Positions 1 through 8,380 of a stretch of DNA of 61,608 nucleotides are shown here, in pieces. The first letter of the stretch is position 1, and each line of letters starts with the position of its first letter. The stretch comes from Burkholderia sp. BCC1644. Its GTDB lineage: Bacteria; Pseudomonadota; Gammaproteobacteria; Burkholderiales; Burkholderiaceae. Made by a program: the position numbers and the translations under genes. The DNA lies in assembly GCF_902833225.1 (NCBI RefSeq), contig NZ_CADFEI010000033.1:1-61608 (forward strand), in the 5' to 3' direction. The notes below the pieces were generated by a model that searched no databases, was not told the DNA's origin, and saw only the letters and a list, made by a program, of their open reading frames with translations.

Positions 1-184
1 ACTCGCGCAGGAAGGGATGACGATGATGGTCGTCACGCACGAGATGGGCTTCGCGAAGAAGGTCGCGCATCGCGTGATCTTCATGGACAAGGGCGCGATC
101 GTCGAGGACGACCGCAAGGACGATTCCTTCTCGAATCCGAAATCGGACCGCGCGAAGGACTTCCTCGCGAAGATCCTGCACTGA
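1..184 (+). CDS. Amino-acid ABC transporter ATP-binding protein, 3' end
   Basis: This is the last 60 codons of a polar amino-acid ABC ATPase that runs in from the left edge, read in frame 2 with the stop TGA at 182-184. The H-loop region VVTHEMGFA is visible, followed by the FMDKGAIVED strand and a C-terminal KDFLAKILH tail, which match GltL/GlnQ/HisP-type subunits. Such subunits energise uptake of glutamate, glutamine, histidine or similar amino acids at the cytoplasmic face of the inner membrane. Walker A, the signature motif and Walker B lie outside the window, so the substrate cannot be inferred. A LysR gene follows 49 bp downstream on the same strand. Confidence 0.85.
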   Translation, partial: LAQEGMTMMVVTHEMGFAKKVAHRVIFMDKGAIVEDDRKDDSFSNPKSDRAKDFLAKILH

Positions 185-233
185 GCGATACCGTGGCGCG
201 CCGTCACGCGCCCGTTCCACCCCGACTCTCCCG

Positions 234-1130
234 ATGAAACGACTTCCTTCCCTCAACGCGCTGCAGGTGTTCGACATCGTCGCCCGCCACGGCAGCTTCA
301 CGCGCGCCGCCGAACAGCTGTGCCTGACGCAGGGTGCCGTGAGCCGGCAGATCCTCGCGCTCGAGGGCTTCTACCAGTTCCCGCTGTTCAAGCGCACGCC
401 GAAAGGCCTGACGCTGACGGTGGAAGGCGAACTGCTGCTGCCGACGGTACGCGAAAGTTTCGCGCGCATCGAAGAGGTGTCGATGCGCCTGTCGCGCAGG
501 CGCACCGAGCTCGCGCTGAAAGTGCCGACCTGCATGATGCAATGGATGCTGCCGCGCATCATGCGGTTCCAGGTCGAGCACCCCGAACTCCAGGTACAGA
601 TCACGACGACCTGGGGCCATCACGTCGATTTCCGCATGGAGCCGTTCGATGCCGCGGTGATCTACGCGTCCGGCGCGGGCCCCGACATGCGTGCGATCCC
701 GCTGTTCGACGAGCAGCTTACGCCCGTATGCGCGCCGGGCCTGCTCGAGCAGCAGCCACTGGCCAATCTCGACGACCTGACCGGTCATACGCTGCTGCAT
801 CCGACCCGCGATCATCGCGACTGGAAGCGGTGGCTCGACCACGCTGGCGCGCCTCACGTCGATTCCACGCGCGGGTTGAGCTTCGAAACGCTGGACCTCG
901 CGACGCAAGCGTCGATCGACGGTTACGGCATCGCGATCGGCGACCGGACGCTGGTGCACGAAAACGTGGCGGCGCACCGGCTCGTGATGCCGTTCGACAT
1001 CTCGCTGCCAACGGGGATGGGTTATTACTTCGTGTACCCGGGCGGGAGCGAGCAGCAACAGAAGATCCAGCTGTTCGGCGACTGGATCGCGGACGAACGC
1101 AAGGGCGCCACGCGCGTCGCACCGGCCTGA
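234..1130 (+). CDS. LysR-family transcriptional regulator, GcvA-like
   Basis: 298 aa, the usual LysR length. The N-terminus (MKRLPSLNALQVFDIVARHGSF, about residues 1-22) and the helix-turn-helix around AAEQLCLTQGAVSRQI (about 26-41) are those of the GcvA/AmpR subgroup. The rest is the periplasmic-binding-protein-like effector domain. Members of this family bind upstream of target operons and respond to a small ligand. The ligand here is unknown. It lies 49 bp after an amino-acid ABC ATPase and may control that transporter (inference). The ATG at 234 gives the expected N-terminal motif immediately. The 256 bp after it, up to the GH3 gene, hold no gene I can support. Confidence 0.88.
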   Translation: MKRLPSLNALQVFDIVARHGSFTRAAEQLCLTQGAVSRQILALEGFYQFPLFKRTPKGLTLTVEGELLLPTVRESFARIEEVSMRLSRRRTELALKVPTCMMQWMLPRIMRFQVEHPELQVQITTTWGHHVDFRMEPFDAAVIYASGAGPDMRAIPLFDEQLTPVCAPGLLEQQPLANLDDLTGHTLLHPTRDHRDWKRWLDHAGAPHVDSTRGLSFETLDLATQASIDGYGIAIGDRTLVHENVAAHRLVMPFDISLPTGMGYYFVYPGGSEQQQKIQLFGDWIADERKGATRVAPA

Positions 1131-1386
1131 GCGGATGCCGCATCTCGCGCATGCGGCACGCCCCACGATATGAACGACCGGCTATCACACGGTCGCTCAT
1201 GACTTGTCCGTGTCGGCGGATCACCTTGAAAACCCGACAAGTCACATTGCCCGACACATCGCGCCCCAGCGGGGCAAAAACTGCACCCGGCGGCAAAACG
1301 TCCCCTGAAACAGCTCGGTAAAGTGGCAAGCGGCCATTTGCAATGCGTCACGGCCGCGCCTAAAAAATCCGGTTCAGGAGACAAGC

Positions 1387-3402
1387 ATGCAACGCTTCAC
1401 GAGATCAGCCATTCACCGGTCGGCATGGGCCGCGTCGGGCACCGCGCTCAGCCTGGGGCTGTTTGCCTGCGGCGGCGTCGACTCATCTTCCACGCCTGTC
1501 ACGCAGCAGGACTTCGGCTACACGACTTTGAACCTGATCACCCAAGACGGCCTGAAGTTCAAGGACATGGACAAGAGTGGCCAGCTCGAACCCTACGAAG
1601 ACTGGCGGCTGAGTGCCGAGGTGCGTGCGCGGGACCTGGTCGGCCGCCTCACGCTGGCCGAGAAAGCAGGCCTGATGATGCACGGTACCGCACCGGTGCT
1701 GAACGACACGACCGGTTCAGGCACCGGCTCCGCTTACGATCTGGCGGCGCTCAAGACGCTCATCAATCAACGGAACGTCAGCACCTATATCACGCGCATG
1801 AGTGCCGACGCGCACACCATGGCCGGCCAGTACAACCAGATTCAGACGCTGGCGGAACAGTCCCGGCTCGGCATCCCGGTGTCGATCAGCTCCGATCCGC
1901 GCAACCATTTCCAGTACACGCTCGGCGCAAGCGCCGGAGGCAGCGGTTTCTCGCAGTGGCCGGAAACGCTCGGTTTCGCCGCGATCGGCGACGCGGCACT
2001 CACGCGAACATTCGGCGATATCGCGCGGCAGGAGTATCGCGCGGTCGGCATTACCGAAGCGCTTTCGCCTCAAGCCGACCTGGCGACCGAGCCGCGCTGG
2101 CCGCGCATCAACGGCACCTTCGGCGAAGACGCCGATCTCGCACGCACGCAGGTTCAGGCCTATATCGAAGGCTTCCAGGGCGGCAGCAACGGCATTCAGG
2201 CCAATAGCGTCATCGCTGTCGTCAAGCACTGGGCCGGATATGGCGCGCAGAAACTCGGGTTCGACAGCCACAACTACTACGGTCGCTATGCGACCTACCC
2301 GGGCAACAATTTTGCCTATCACCTGAAGCCGTTCGAAGGCGCCTTCGCCGCCAACGTCGGCTCGGTCATGCCGACCTATTCCGAACCGGACATGACGGTA
2401 ACGGTCGACGGCATCACGCTGGAGCCCGTCGGCGGGGCTTACGACAAGGCGTTGCTGACCGACCTGCTGCGCGGGAAATACGGCTTCAAGGGCGTGATCG
2501 TGTCCGACTGGCTGATCGCCGACGACTGCGACGCGAATTGCATCAACGGCGTGTCGTCAGGATCACCGTCGTTTGCCGGACTGGGCATGCCCTGGGGGAT
2601 GGAAGGCGCCACCCGCGTGCAGCGTTTCGTGCGAGCGGTGAATGCCGGCATCGACCAGTTCGGCGGAGACGACGATCCAAGCGACCTCATCGACGCCGTC
2701 AATCGCGGGCAATTGCCGGAAGACCGTCTGTCGGAATCGGCCTATCGCGTCCTGCTGCAGAAATTCCAGCAGGGCCTGTTCGACCATCCGTATGTCGATG
2801 CGGACGCAGCCGGCAAGATCGTCGGAAATGCCGATTTCCAGGCCCAGGCGCTCGATGCGCAGCGTCGCTCGATGGTTCTGCTGCAGAACAACGACAAGCT
2901 GCTGCCGATGACCCCGTCGGGCAAGAAAGTCTGGCTGTACGGCATCGATCCGGCGGTCGCACGGCAATACGGTTATCAGGTCGTCGATACGCCGCAAGCC
3001 GCGGACGTGGCGATTCTCCGCGTGAGCACGCCCTATCAAACGCTGCACCCGAACTACATGTTCGGCTCGATGCAGCATGAAGGCAGTCTCGCGTTCGTCG
3101 ACGGTGGTGCGGACTACGAGGCAATCAAGCAGGCCGCGCTTGCCCCGAAGTCGATCGTCTCGGTGTACCTGGATCGCCCCGCGATCCTGACCAACGTTCA
3201 GGACAAGGCTACCGCGATCCTCGCCAATTTCGGCGTGACCGATGCCGCGCTGTTCGACGTGCTGACGGGGAAAGGCCAACCGCAAGGCAAGCTGCCGTTC
3301 GAGCTGCCGTCGTCGATGGCGGAAGTCGCGGCGCAGCGGGAAGACGTGCCGCACGATACCGCGCATCCGTTGTATCCGTTCGGATTCGGTCTCACGTATT
3401 GA
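1387..3402 (+). CDS. Glycoside hydrolase family 3, lipoprotein (beta-glucosidase-like)
   Basis: 671 aa. The N-terminus has a signal peptide ending in a lipobox (LFAC, Cys28), so the protein is probably a lipoprotein. It then shows the GH3 TIM-barrel hallmarks KHWAGYG and GFKGVIVSDW. Asp374 in VSDW is the expected catalytic nucleophile. The C-terminal alpha/beta sandwich follows, ending PLYPFGFGLTY, the typical GH3 terminus without a fibronectin-III domain. Family members release terminal beta-linked glucose or xylose from oligosaccharides, and the exact substrate cannot be read here. AGGAGA stands upstream of the ATG (ggttcaggagacaagcATG). A perfect hairpin follows the stop, so the gene appears monocistronic. 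It is only distantly similar to the second GH3 gene at 38.9-41.2 kb. Confidence 0.88.
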   Translation: MQRFTRSAIHRSAWAASGTALSLGLFACGGVDSSSTPVTQQDFGYTTLNLITQDGLKFKDMDKSGQLEPYEDWRLSAEVRARDLVGRLTLAEKAGLMMHGTAPVLNDTTGSGTGSAYDLAALKTLINQRNVSTYITRMSADAHTMAGQYNQIQTLAEQSRLGIPVSISSDPRNHFQYTLGASAGGSGFSQWPETLGFAAIGDAALTRTFGDIARQEYRAVGITEALSPQADLATEPRWPRINGTFGEDADLARTQVQAYIEGFQGGSNGIQANSVIAVVKHWAGYGAQKLGFDSHNYYGRYATYPGNNFAYHLKPFEGAFAANVGSVMPTYSEPDMTVTVDGITLEPVGGAYDKALLTDLLRGKYGFKGVIVSDWLIADDCDANCINGVSSGSPSFAGLGMPWGMEGATRVQRFVRAVNAGIDQFGGDDDPSDLIDAVNRGQLPEDRLSESAYRVLLQKFQQGLFDHPYVDADAAGKIVGNADFQAQALDAQRRSMVLLQNNDKLLPMTPSGKKVWLYGIDPAVARQYGYQVVDTPQAADVAILRVSTPYQTLHPNYMFGSMQHEGSLAFVDGGADYEAIKQAALAPKSIVSVYLDRPAILTNVQDKATAILANFGVTDAALFDVLTGKGQPQGKLPFELPSSMAEVAAQREDVPHDTAHPLYPFGFGLTY

Positions 3403-3410
3403 TGCGTTGT

Positions 3411-3442
3411 CGATGCCGGCTCGCTGGTCGGGGCCGGCATCG
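3411..3442 (+). terminator. Hairpin downstream of the GH3 gene
   Basis: Perfect 10-bp stem CGATGCCGGC / GCCGGCATCG with a 12-nt loop, starting 9 bp after the GH3 stop. No U-tract follows, so it is a terminator candidate or a 3'-end stabiliser rather than a certain intrinsic terminator. It may also serve the convergent DUF1016 gene. Confidence 0.6.
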
Positions 3443-3545
3443 ACATACTCGTCTGTTGGCCGGTAATTCGGCGCTTCGTGGACTTAACCAAAAATAAAGT
3501 AGTCACCGTGCGTGGCGTGGCGAAGACCGTGTCAACTCCCCGCCA

Positions 3546-4580
3546 TCACGACTCCCGCTTTTCGTCGAGCCGAGCGCGTGCCGCGGCAATCGATTGGTGC
3601 AGCTTCGCCTGCAGCGTCTCACGCGGTGGCAGCACGGTTAGGTACTCTGCCACGTGGATCCCGCTTTTTCCGAGTTCGAGCAATTCGATTTGCTCTTGCT
3701 TTTTCCCTGCACACAGGATGATGCCGATCGGCGGCGCTTCATCCGGTTCCTGCTCGTGCTTTGCGAGCCAGCGCAAGTACAACTCCATCTGACTCTTGTA
3801 CTCGGCCTTGAAGGAACCGAGCTTCAGTTCGATTGCGACAAGGCGTTTGAGCTTGCGGTTGTAGAACAGCAGATCAAGATAGAAGTCGTCGTCGTCGATC
3901 GGCAGCCGCTTCTGGCGCGCGACGAATGTAAAGCCGGCGCCGAGCTCCAAGAGAAACTGTTCCATCTCGCGCAGAATCGCATCTTCGAGATCGCGCTCGA
4001 GGTAGTGATCGTTGAGGCCAAGAAAGTCGAGGATGTACGGATCTTTCAGCACGAGATCGGGCGTCATCTGCTGCGCGTCACGCAGGTGCGCCACTTCGCG
4101 CCGGATCACTTCGTCGGGTTGGCGCGACAGCGCACTGCGCTCGAACAACATCGACTGCATCCGCTCCTGCAACTGCCGCGACGACCAGCGCTCCAGGCGA
4201 CAGAGTTCAATGTAGAAGTCGCGCTTGAGCGGGTCGTCGACGTACATCAACATCTTCAGATGGGTCCAGCTCAATTCTCTCCGCAGTGCGGAGAGAATTG
4301 TCTCGTCCGGAAACACCTCGGCCGCGCGGATGCAGTGGCGCAATTGCTGCTCGCTCCAACCCCGGCCGTACTCGCCTCGCAGTTGTCGTGCGAGCGCGGG
4401 GAGGATTTGTTGTCCGTAGCCCGCGCGCTCCCCGCCCAGCACATCATCTCGAATGCGACGACCCACCTGCCAATAAAGCAGGGTCAGTTCCGCGTTGACG
4501 GCCGCCGCCGCCCGGGCCCGCGCCGAATCGATCATGCGGCGGATGTCGGTCAATAGGGATGCGGTGACTAATTCGCTCAT
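3546..4580 (-). CDS. DUF1016 / YhcG-type PDDEXK nuclease-domain protein
   Basis: 344 aa from the ATG at 4580, chosen because MSELVTASLLTDIR is the usual N-terminus. The frame is open for another 18 codons upstream. The N-terminal half is helical with LLYWQVGRRI and YGRGWSEQQLR. The C-terminal half carries the PDDEXK core: DFYLDLLFYNRKL followed by LVAIELKLG, with the catalytic Asp and the E-x-K pair. The family is widespread, often in variable regions, and is predicted to cleave nucleic acid. The cellular role is not established. Odd feature: a perfect 29-nt palindrome lies inside the coding sequence (4272-4300), and a second copy lies 99 bp upstream of the start. No partner methylase or restriction gene is adjacent. 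Confidence 0.85.
   Translation of the reverse strand: MSELVTASLLTDIRRMIDSARARAAAAVNAELTLLYWQVGRRIRDDVLGGERAGYGQQILPALARQLRGEYGRGWSEQQLRHCIRAAEVFPDETILSALRRELSWTHLKMLMYVDDPLKRDFYIELCRLERWSSRQLQERMQSMLFERSALSRQPDEVIRREVAHLRDAQQMTPDLVLKDPYILDFLGLNDHYLERDLEDAILREMEQFLLELGAGFTFVARQKRLPIDDDDFYLDLLFYNRKLKRLVAIELKLGSFKAEYKSQMELYLRWLAKHEQEPDEAPPIGIILCAGKKQEQIELLELGKSGIHVAEYLTVLPPRETLQAKLHQSIAAARARLDEKRES
4272..4300. repeat. 29-nt palindrome, copy 1 (inside the DUF1016 gene)
   Basis: Arms CAATTCTCTCCGCA and TGCGGAGAGAATTG are perfect 14-nt inverted repeats around a single central base. The element is part of the reading frame, where it encodes ILSALRREL, a stretch leading into the conserved SWTH motif. 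It matches the copy at 4679-4707. Confidence 0.85.
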
Positions 4581-4678
4581 GTGGTAATGAATGGAGGGAG
4601 TCGGCGGGCCGGTGCGTGCCAATAGGGGCCACATTACCGGAATCTCGGCAGCGGCGGAACCCTGCCGGACGCTCTCGC

Positions 4679-4707
4679 CAATTCTCTCCGCACCGCGGAG
4701 AGAATTC
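4679..4707. repeat. 29-nt palindrome, copy 2 (upstream of the DUF1016 gene)
   Basis: The left arm CAATTCTCTCCGCA is identical to copy 1. The right arm CGCGGAGAGAATTC differs at its two end bases. It lies 99 bp upstream of the DUF1016 ATG, so it could act as an operator, a hairpin in the leader, or a dispersed repeat. Confidence 0.8.
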
Positions 4708-5296
4708 AGCCATCGGTCCGCCGAGGCCCTCGCCTTTCACCACGTCAAATGTAGGCGCCCGCAATGAAGCTACAGTATCGACTGAGACGAAGCCGCCTCA
4801 ACAGTCACCCCACCCCGATCGAAGAATCTCCAGGGCCGCGTCTGCCGCAATACCCACTGAACCTGCCGACGGCACGTCGTTGCCAGCATCAGAAATACCA
4901 GGGCGCCGAAACGGTGACTGCACCGTTTTTTACTCGCTCAATGCCCCTCGGAAAAGGTGCCTCGCAAGCGGAGGCTTCGCTAATATCCCGAAATGAAGGG
5001 GTGACATAGCCCTTTATATGAACGCCTCCCGTTTGCGAAGGGTTTTCGTGTGCTCTGACTGCGACAGGATGGGTTGCAGCTTTATATCCGGGCTTGTTGC
5101 AGCCTGATACGCTGCGGCCCACCATGAAATCCGCTGACCCGCACCTCATTTACTTAGCGAGCTAGAAGCTCGACGGGCTATTCAGGTTTGGCGGGTCCCG
5201 GTCCGACCTGTCTTGTCATTACTTACGATTGCCAGCGCAACCTTTCGACGTATCACCCTGTAAAAGTTGACCTTCCTGCTACGCAACGCCGTTCGG
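4708..5296. other. Non-coding stretch before the IS debris
   Basis: No convincing gene on either strand. The short open frames are not supported by family motifs or ribosome binding sites. The stretch probably belongs to the junction between the DUF1016 gene and the IS110 fragment that begins at 5297. Confidence 0.5.
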
Positions 5297-5697
5297 TCAA
5301 ACCGGTTTCACGCTCACGTAGCCCTTTTCGTACGGCCTGTCATGCGCCAGAATCGCCCAGATCGTGCGGGCTGTCCTGTTCGCCTGTGCCACGACCGCCA
5401 CATTCAGCGGTCGCCGCTTCCTAATCCCTTCAGCCCACGGCCCCGGTTCCTTCGTGAGGCACAGCACAGCCCGGGCACCATGAACCAGCAGCTTGCGCAG
5501 ATACGTGTCGCCGCGCTTGCTGATTCCCAGCAACTGGACTTTGCCGCCCGAGCCCGTTTGCTTGGGCACCAGTCCGATCCAGGCTGCGAATTCGCGCCCG
5601 GACCGAAACGTCTTCGCATCGCCCATCATCGCGACGGCCGCTGTCGCCGTCAGGAGACCTACGCCAGGTATCGCCGCAATCGCCTTGCATGCCTTGC
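5297..5697 (-). pseudogene. IS110-family transposase, C-terminal fragment
   Basis: Only the C-terminal Transposase_20 part of an IS110-family transposase remains. It begins near KAIAAIPGVGLLTATAAV and runs through REFAAWIGLVPKQTGSGGK and LGISKRGDTYLRKLLVHGAR, ending VSVKPV. The N-terminal DEDD (RuvC-like) catalytic domain is absent. The missing half is cut off exactly where the IS3 orfA ends at 5700, so the junction looks like an IS-into-IS insertion followed by deletion. It cannot encode an active enzyme. The left end of the element was not identified. Confidence 0.85.
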
Positions 5698-5699
5698 CG

Positions 5700-5972
5700 C
5701 TATCCCTTTGCAAAGTACGCGGCGGCTTTTTTTAGAATGTCGCGCTCCTCGGTCACCCGCTTGAGTTCGGCCTTCAGCCGCCGAACCTCGGCGCTCTGAT
5801 CCAGCTCCGCCTGCCGCACGACGTCGGGCCTGCCGAACTTCAGTTTCCATGCGTAAAGGCTGTGGGTCGTGATGCCCAAACGCTGGGCCACCTCTGCCAC
5901 CGAATGACCCCGTTCGGTTACCTGTTTGACTGCCTCGATCTTGAACTCATCCGTGTACCGCTTGCCGCTCAT
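5700..5972 (-). CDS. IS3-family transposase OrfA, remnant element
   Basis: 90 aa from the ATG at 5972, which has GGAGG five bases upstream. The HTH_Tnp_1 domain (MSGKRYTDEFKIEAVKQV, then LGITTHSLYAWKLKFG) is followed by a leucine-zipper-like stretch (RRLKAELKRVTEERDILKKA). This is the DNA-binding subunit of IS3-group transposases. It is normally joined by -1 frameshifting to OrfB. Here the frame stops right after AAYFAKG, and IS110 sequence follows instead of OrfB. The element is therefore broken, although this small ORF is intact. A related OrfB C-terminal fragment lies at 48.5-48.9 kb. Confidence 0.85.
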   Translation of the reverse strand: MSGKRYTDEFKIEAVKQVTERGHSVAEVAQRLGITTHSLYAWKLKFGRPDVVRQAELDQSAEVRRLKAELKRVTEERDILKKAAAYFAKG

Positions 5973-6549
5973 CCTGACCTCCTCGGTTGCCATAAATTAT
6001 GGCTCGAAGATGTCTACGAAAGGCTGGCCGGTCCAGTGGTTGCGCACGCCTGATGCCAACTACCGCCCCGTACCTGCTCCGAGAACTACTTCCTCGATCG
6101 TCGAACCTCGATTTTCCGTCGTCACCCACCGTATGGGAGCTATCGCGGTTCGCCGGCTCGGGCATGCAACTGTTTCCCTATGTCATGGCAGTCGCGGTAT
6201 CCCTCGGCGCGACCCGCATCATTGGTGTCGTCACCCAGGCCATCGCACGACTGTATCGCCGCTTTGGCCTCTCTCTTCAGTATGCGGGACCTCATCCGGA
6301 GACCGCCAGCTCTCAGTTCGTCGTCTGTGCCATTGATCTCACGCCCGCCGCGTTCGCCAAACTTGGATCCGATCTCAATAGTCTCCGATCTTCAATCACG
6401 TGGTATCGGCCGCTCACGCCGAATGTTCCCGGCTCGCTGGGGACGGCACCACGCGCTGCGCGTTGCGCGGCAGACGTGTAATAGATCCCGTCCCGACGGG
6501 AATCGTCGCGCTCCGCCGGAATTCGCGAGTTCGACATCCAAAACCACAG
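5973..6549. other. Non-coding stretch
   Basis: No supported gene. An imperfectly symmetric CCATAAATTATGG lies just upstream of the IS3 OrfA start. The open frames on the plus strand lack start signals and recognisable motifs. Confidence 0.45.
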
Positions 6550-7116
6550 CTAGGATGTGGATCGCCGCCGGTGATGCCGGTTATCCGCATCCTTCACCCA
6601 ATCCGGCCGGATGGCGGACGCGTAGGCCTGACCGGTGCGCGAACCCTCGCCGCTTGCCTGTGCGCGCAGTCCGAGACGTTCATCAATCGCATGAGCGACA
6701 GTCGAAGATTTTGGCAGACGACCGCCATCGCAGTCCGTCCAGAACATATGCATCGCGTCGAACAAAACTGAGAGGATCGTGGTCAGGTAAGGCAGGCAAA
6801 CGACTACACCGCCTCCCATCGAATTGCCATCAACAGGACCGTAGTGATCGCTCGGTACGTCGGCCTGCAGATCTATCCGCAACGCGTCAAGTTCACGCTG
6901 CAATCGCTCTTCAACGCAGTAGTGCGCGGTCGCCGAGTTCGCCAGGACCTTGCTGAGCTCGCACAGCTTCTCGTCTTTCAGTTGAACGCATCTTGTGAGA
7001 CGCCGAATCTGCGTTTCGGCCCTTCGCAAACGAATCTGTAAGGTCGCGCAATCGCAGGCCGGTGCCGAGCATGCGCTTGTATCACTCGATCGCCAAACAT
7101 TATCGCGTTGCTCCAT
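6550..7116 (-). CDS. Hypothetical protein with coiled coil and possible membrane segment
   Basis: 188 aa from the ATG at 7116, which has GAGG six bases upstream. The frame is open further, to 7215. I do not recognise the family. A cysteine cluster (ACDCATLQ) is followed by a long charged heptad-like helix (about residues 25-85, RLRRAETQIRRLTRCVQLKD onward). Next comes a hydrophobic segment (GGGVVVCLPYLTTILSVLF, about 102-120) and a polar C-terminus. This could be a coiled-coil, membrane-associated island protein. It sits in an IS-bearing stretch between IS fragments and an H-NS-like gene. Coding status is moderately supported by the start signal and the amphipathic helix only. Confidence 0.45.
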   Translation of the reverse strand: MEQRDNVWRSSDTSACSAPACDCATLQIRLRRAETQIRRLTRCVQLKDEKLCELSKVLANSATAHYCVEERLQRELDALRIDLQADVPSDHYGPVDGNSMGGGVVVCLPYLTTILSVLFDAMHMFWTDCDGGRLPKSSTVAHAIDERLGLRAQASGEGSRTGQAYASAIRPDWVKDADNRHHRRRSTS

Positions 7117-7738
7117 AACAGGCCTCGCCTCGAACGTGGCGATGTGTACTCCACACGCCGCGAGAAATCGGACCGATGATGCACCGACCTGGTCGGACTC
7201 ATCGCGCTGGCGCAAATCGGTTCATCTTTTTTCGTTCCTCCTCGCAACAGAGTCAACTGTAAAGATTTGGGGGTACCGATCAGCGCGTCTGCGAAGTTGA
7301 ACGAGGTCACGCACGTACGAAAAAATAACGTGGCTTGTCTGACGTTTTACGCTTTGACACGGTCTGACGAACACAAAAATAGCTCTCCTCATTGTGCCTA
7401 CGACGTAATTCAATAGAGAGGGCCGCCGCCCCTGCTGGATCGGAGCGCTTGACCGTACATCGGTGGGCGACGTACGGTCGCACGACTATTTGCTGATGAT
7501 CGTCAGGAATTTGCATACCCAACCGCAATAATCCAATGTACGGCTTCGATGTCCCACCAAATTCGCGGCCTCGGAGACGATAAATGATCGACTCCTGGTC
7601 AAAACGATGAGAAAATCGCGTAATCGTTCCAATTTCGCCTCCGACAATGACATGTCGCAGACCCGATGCGCCGCGCCGAATTGGACTCTTCGAAGCGACG
7701 ATTTCAATACTGTTTCTTTTAACCACGTGGAGTGAAGA
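7117..7738. other. Intergenic stretch upstream of the H-NS-like gene
   Basis: Two overlapping minus-strand open frames (160 and 86 codons) cross this stretch, but neither has recognisable motifs or a good start. It is AT-richer than its flanks and presumably contains the H-NS-like gene's promoter. I could not assign a clear -35/-10 pair. Confidence 0.4.
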
Positions 7739-8032
7739 ATGGCCACCTATCAAGAGTTGAAAGCCAAGGCTGAAGCACTGCTCGTGCAAGCGGAAGAAGC
7801 TCGGCAGGCCGAACTAGAGACTGTGCTTGAAGAAGTTCGCGCGCGGGTTCAGGAGTACGGACTCACGCCGGACCAGATCTTCGGCCGTAAGCGCGTACGT
7901 AGCGCGAATGGCAGCCAACCCGCAACGCCGAAGTATCAGGATCCGAAAACGGGCAAAACGTGGAGCGGACGTGGCCGCGAACCGTCATGGATCAAGGGTA
8001 AGAAACGTGACCGCTTCTTGATCGCCGAATGA
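7739..8032 (+). CDS. H-NS-like nucleoid protein (short Burkholderia type)
   Basis: 97 aa. The N-terminal half is a charged coiled coil for oligomerisation (ELKAKAEALLVQAEEARQAE). The C-terminus has the full H-NS DNA-binding signature YQDPKTGKTWSGRGR followed by PSWI. Such proteins bind curved, AT-rich DNA and silence transferred genes. GGAG stands eight bases before the ATG. Its position two genes from an integrase suggests an island-borne copy rather than the core H-NS, perhaps silencing neighbouring acquired DNA (inference). A hairpin follows 42 bp after the stop. Confidence 0.92.
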   Translation: MATYQELKAKAEALLVQAEEARQAELETVLEEVRARVQEYGLTPDQIFGRKRVRSANGSQPATPKYQDPKTGKTWSGRGREPSWIKGKKRDRFLIAE

Positions 8033-8073
8033 TCACCGCAGCGTAGCGATCGGGCGCCCGACGGGCGCACTCT

Positions 8074-8100
8074 GGGCCTGTAGCTTCATGCTGCAGGCCC
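8074..8100 (+). terminator. Hairpin downstream of the H-NS-like gene
   Basis: GGGCCTGTAG pairs with CTGCAGGCCC (one mismatch) across a 7-nt loop, 42 bp after the stop. There is no U-tract. It is a probable terminator or 3'-stabilising stem between two transcription units that face each other. Confidence 0.55.
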
Positions 8101-8380
8101 CGTGAATGTGTATCAAGCCGTGCCGACCCAAGTGATTCAGATCCGCCTTGGCGGGCCCGACGTTGAAGACACCCCACGGTCCTTCAGAATCCATGCAGTT
8201 CGTTTCAGCGGCGACTCTATTTCACACTTGGCAGCGGTACCACCAGATGTCGATGAATTTGGCCCGCATTGCATCAGGATCAGGCGACATACTGACGACA
8301 CAGCCTCGCACTCGCGATACTGGGCGAGTGCGAACCCGCCCGACCCGCAGCACCGTTCCCCGAACAGAAGCAGCGTCGAT

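Noticed and set aside
7307..7789. Overlapping minus-strand frames of 160 and 86 codons
   Set aside because: No motifs or start signals, and they overlap the promoter and start of the H-NS-like gene.
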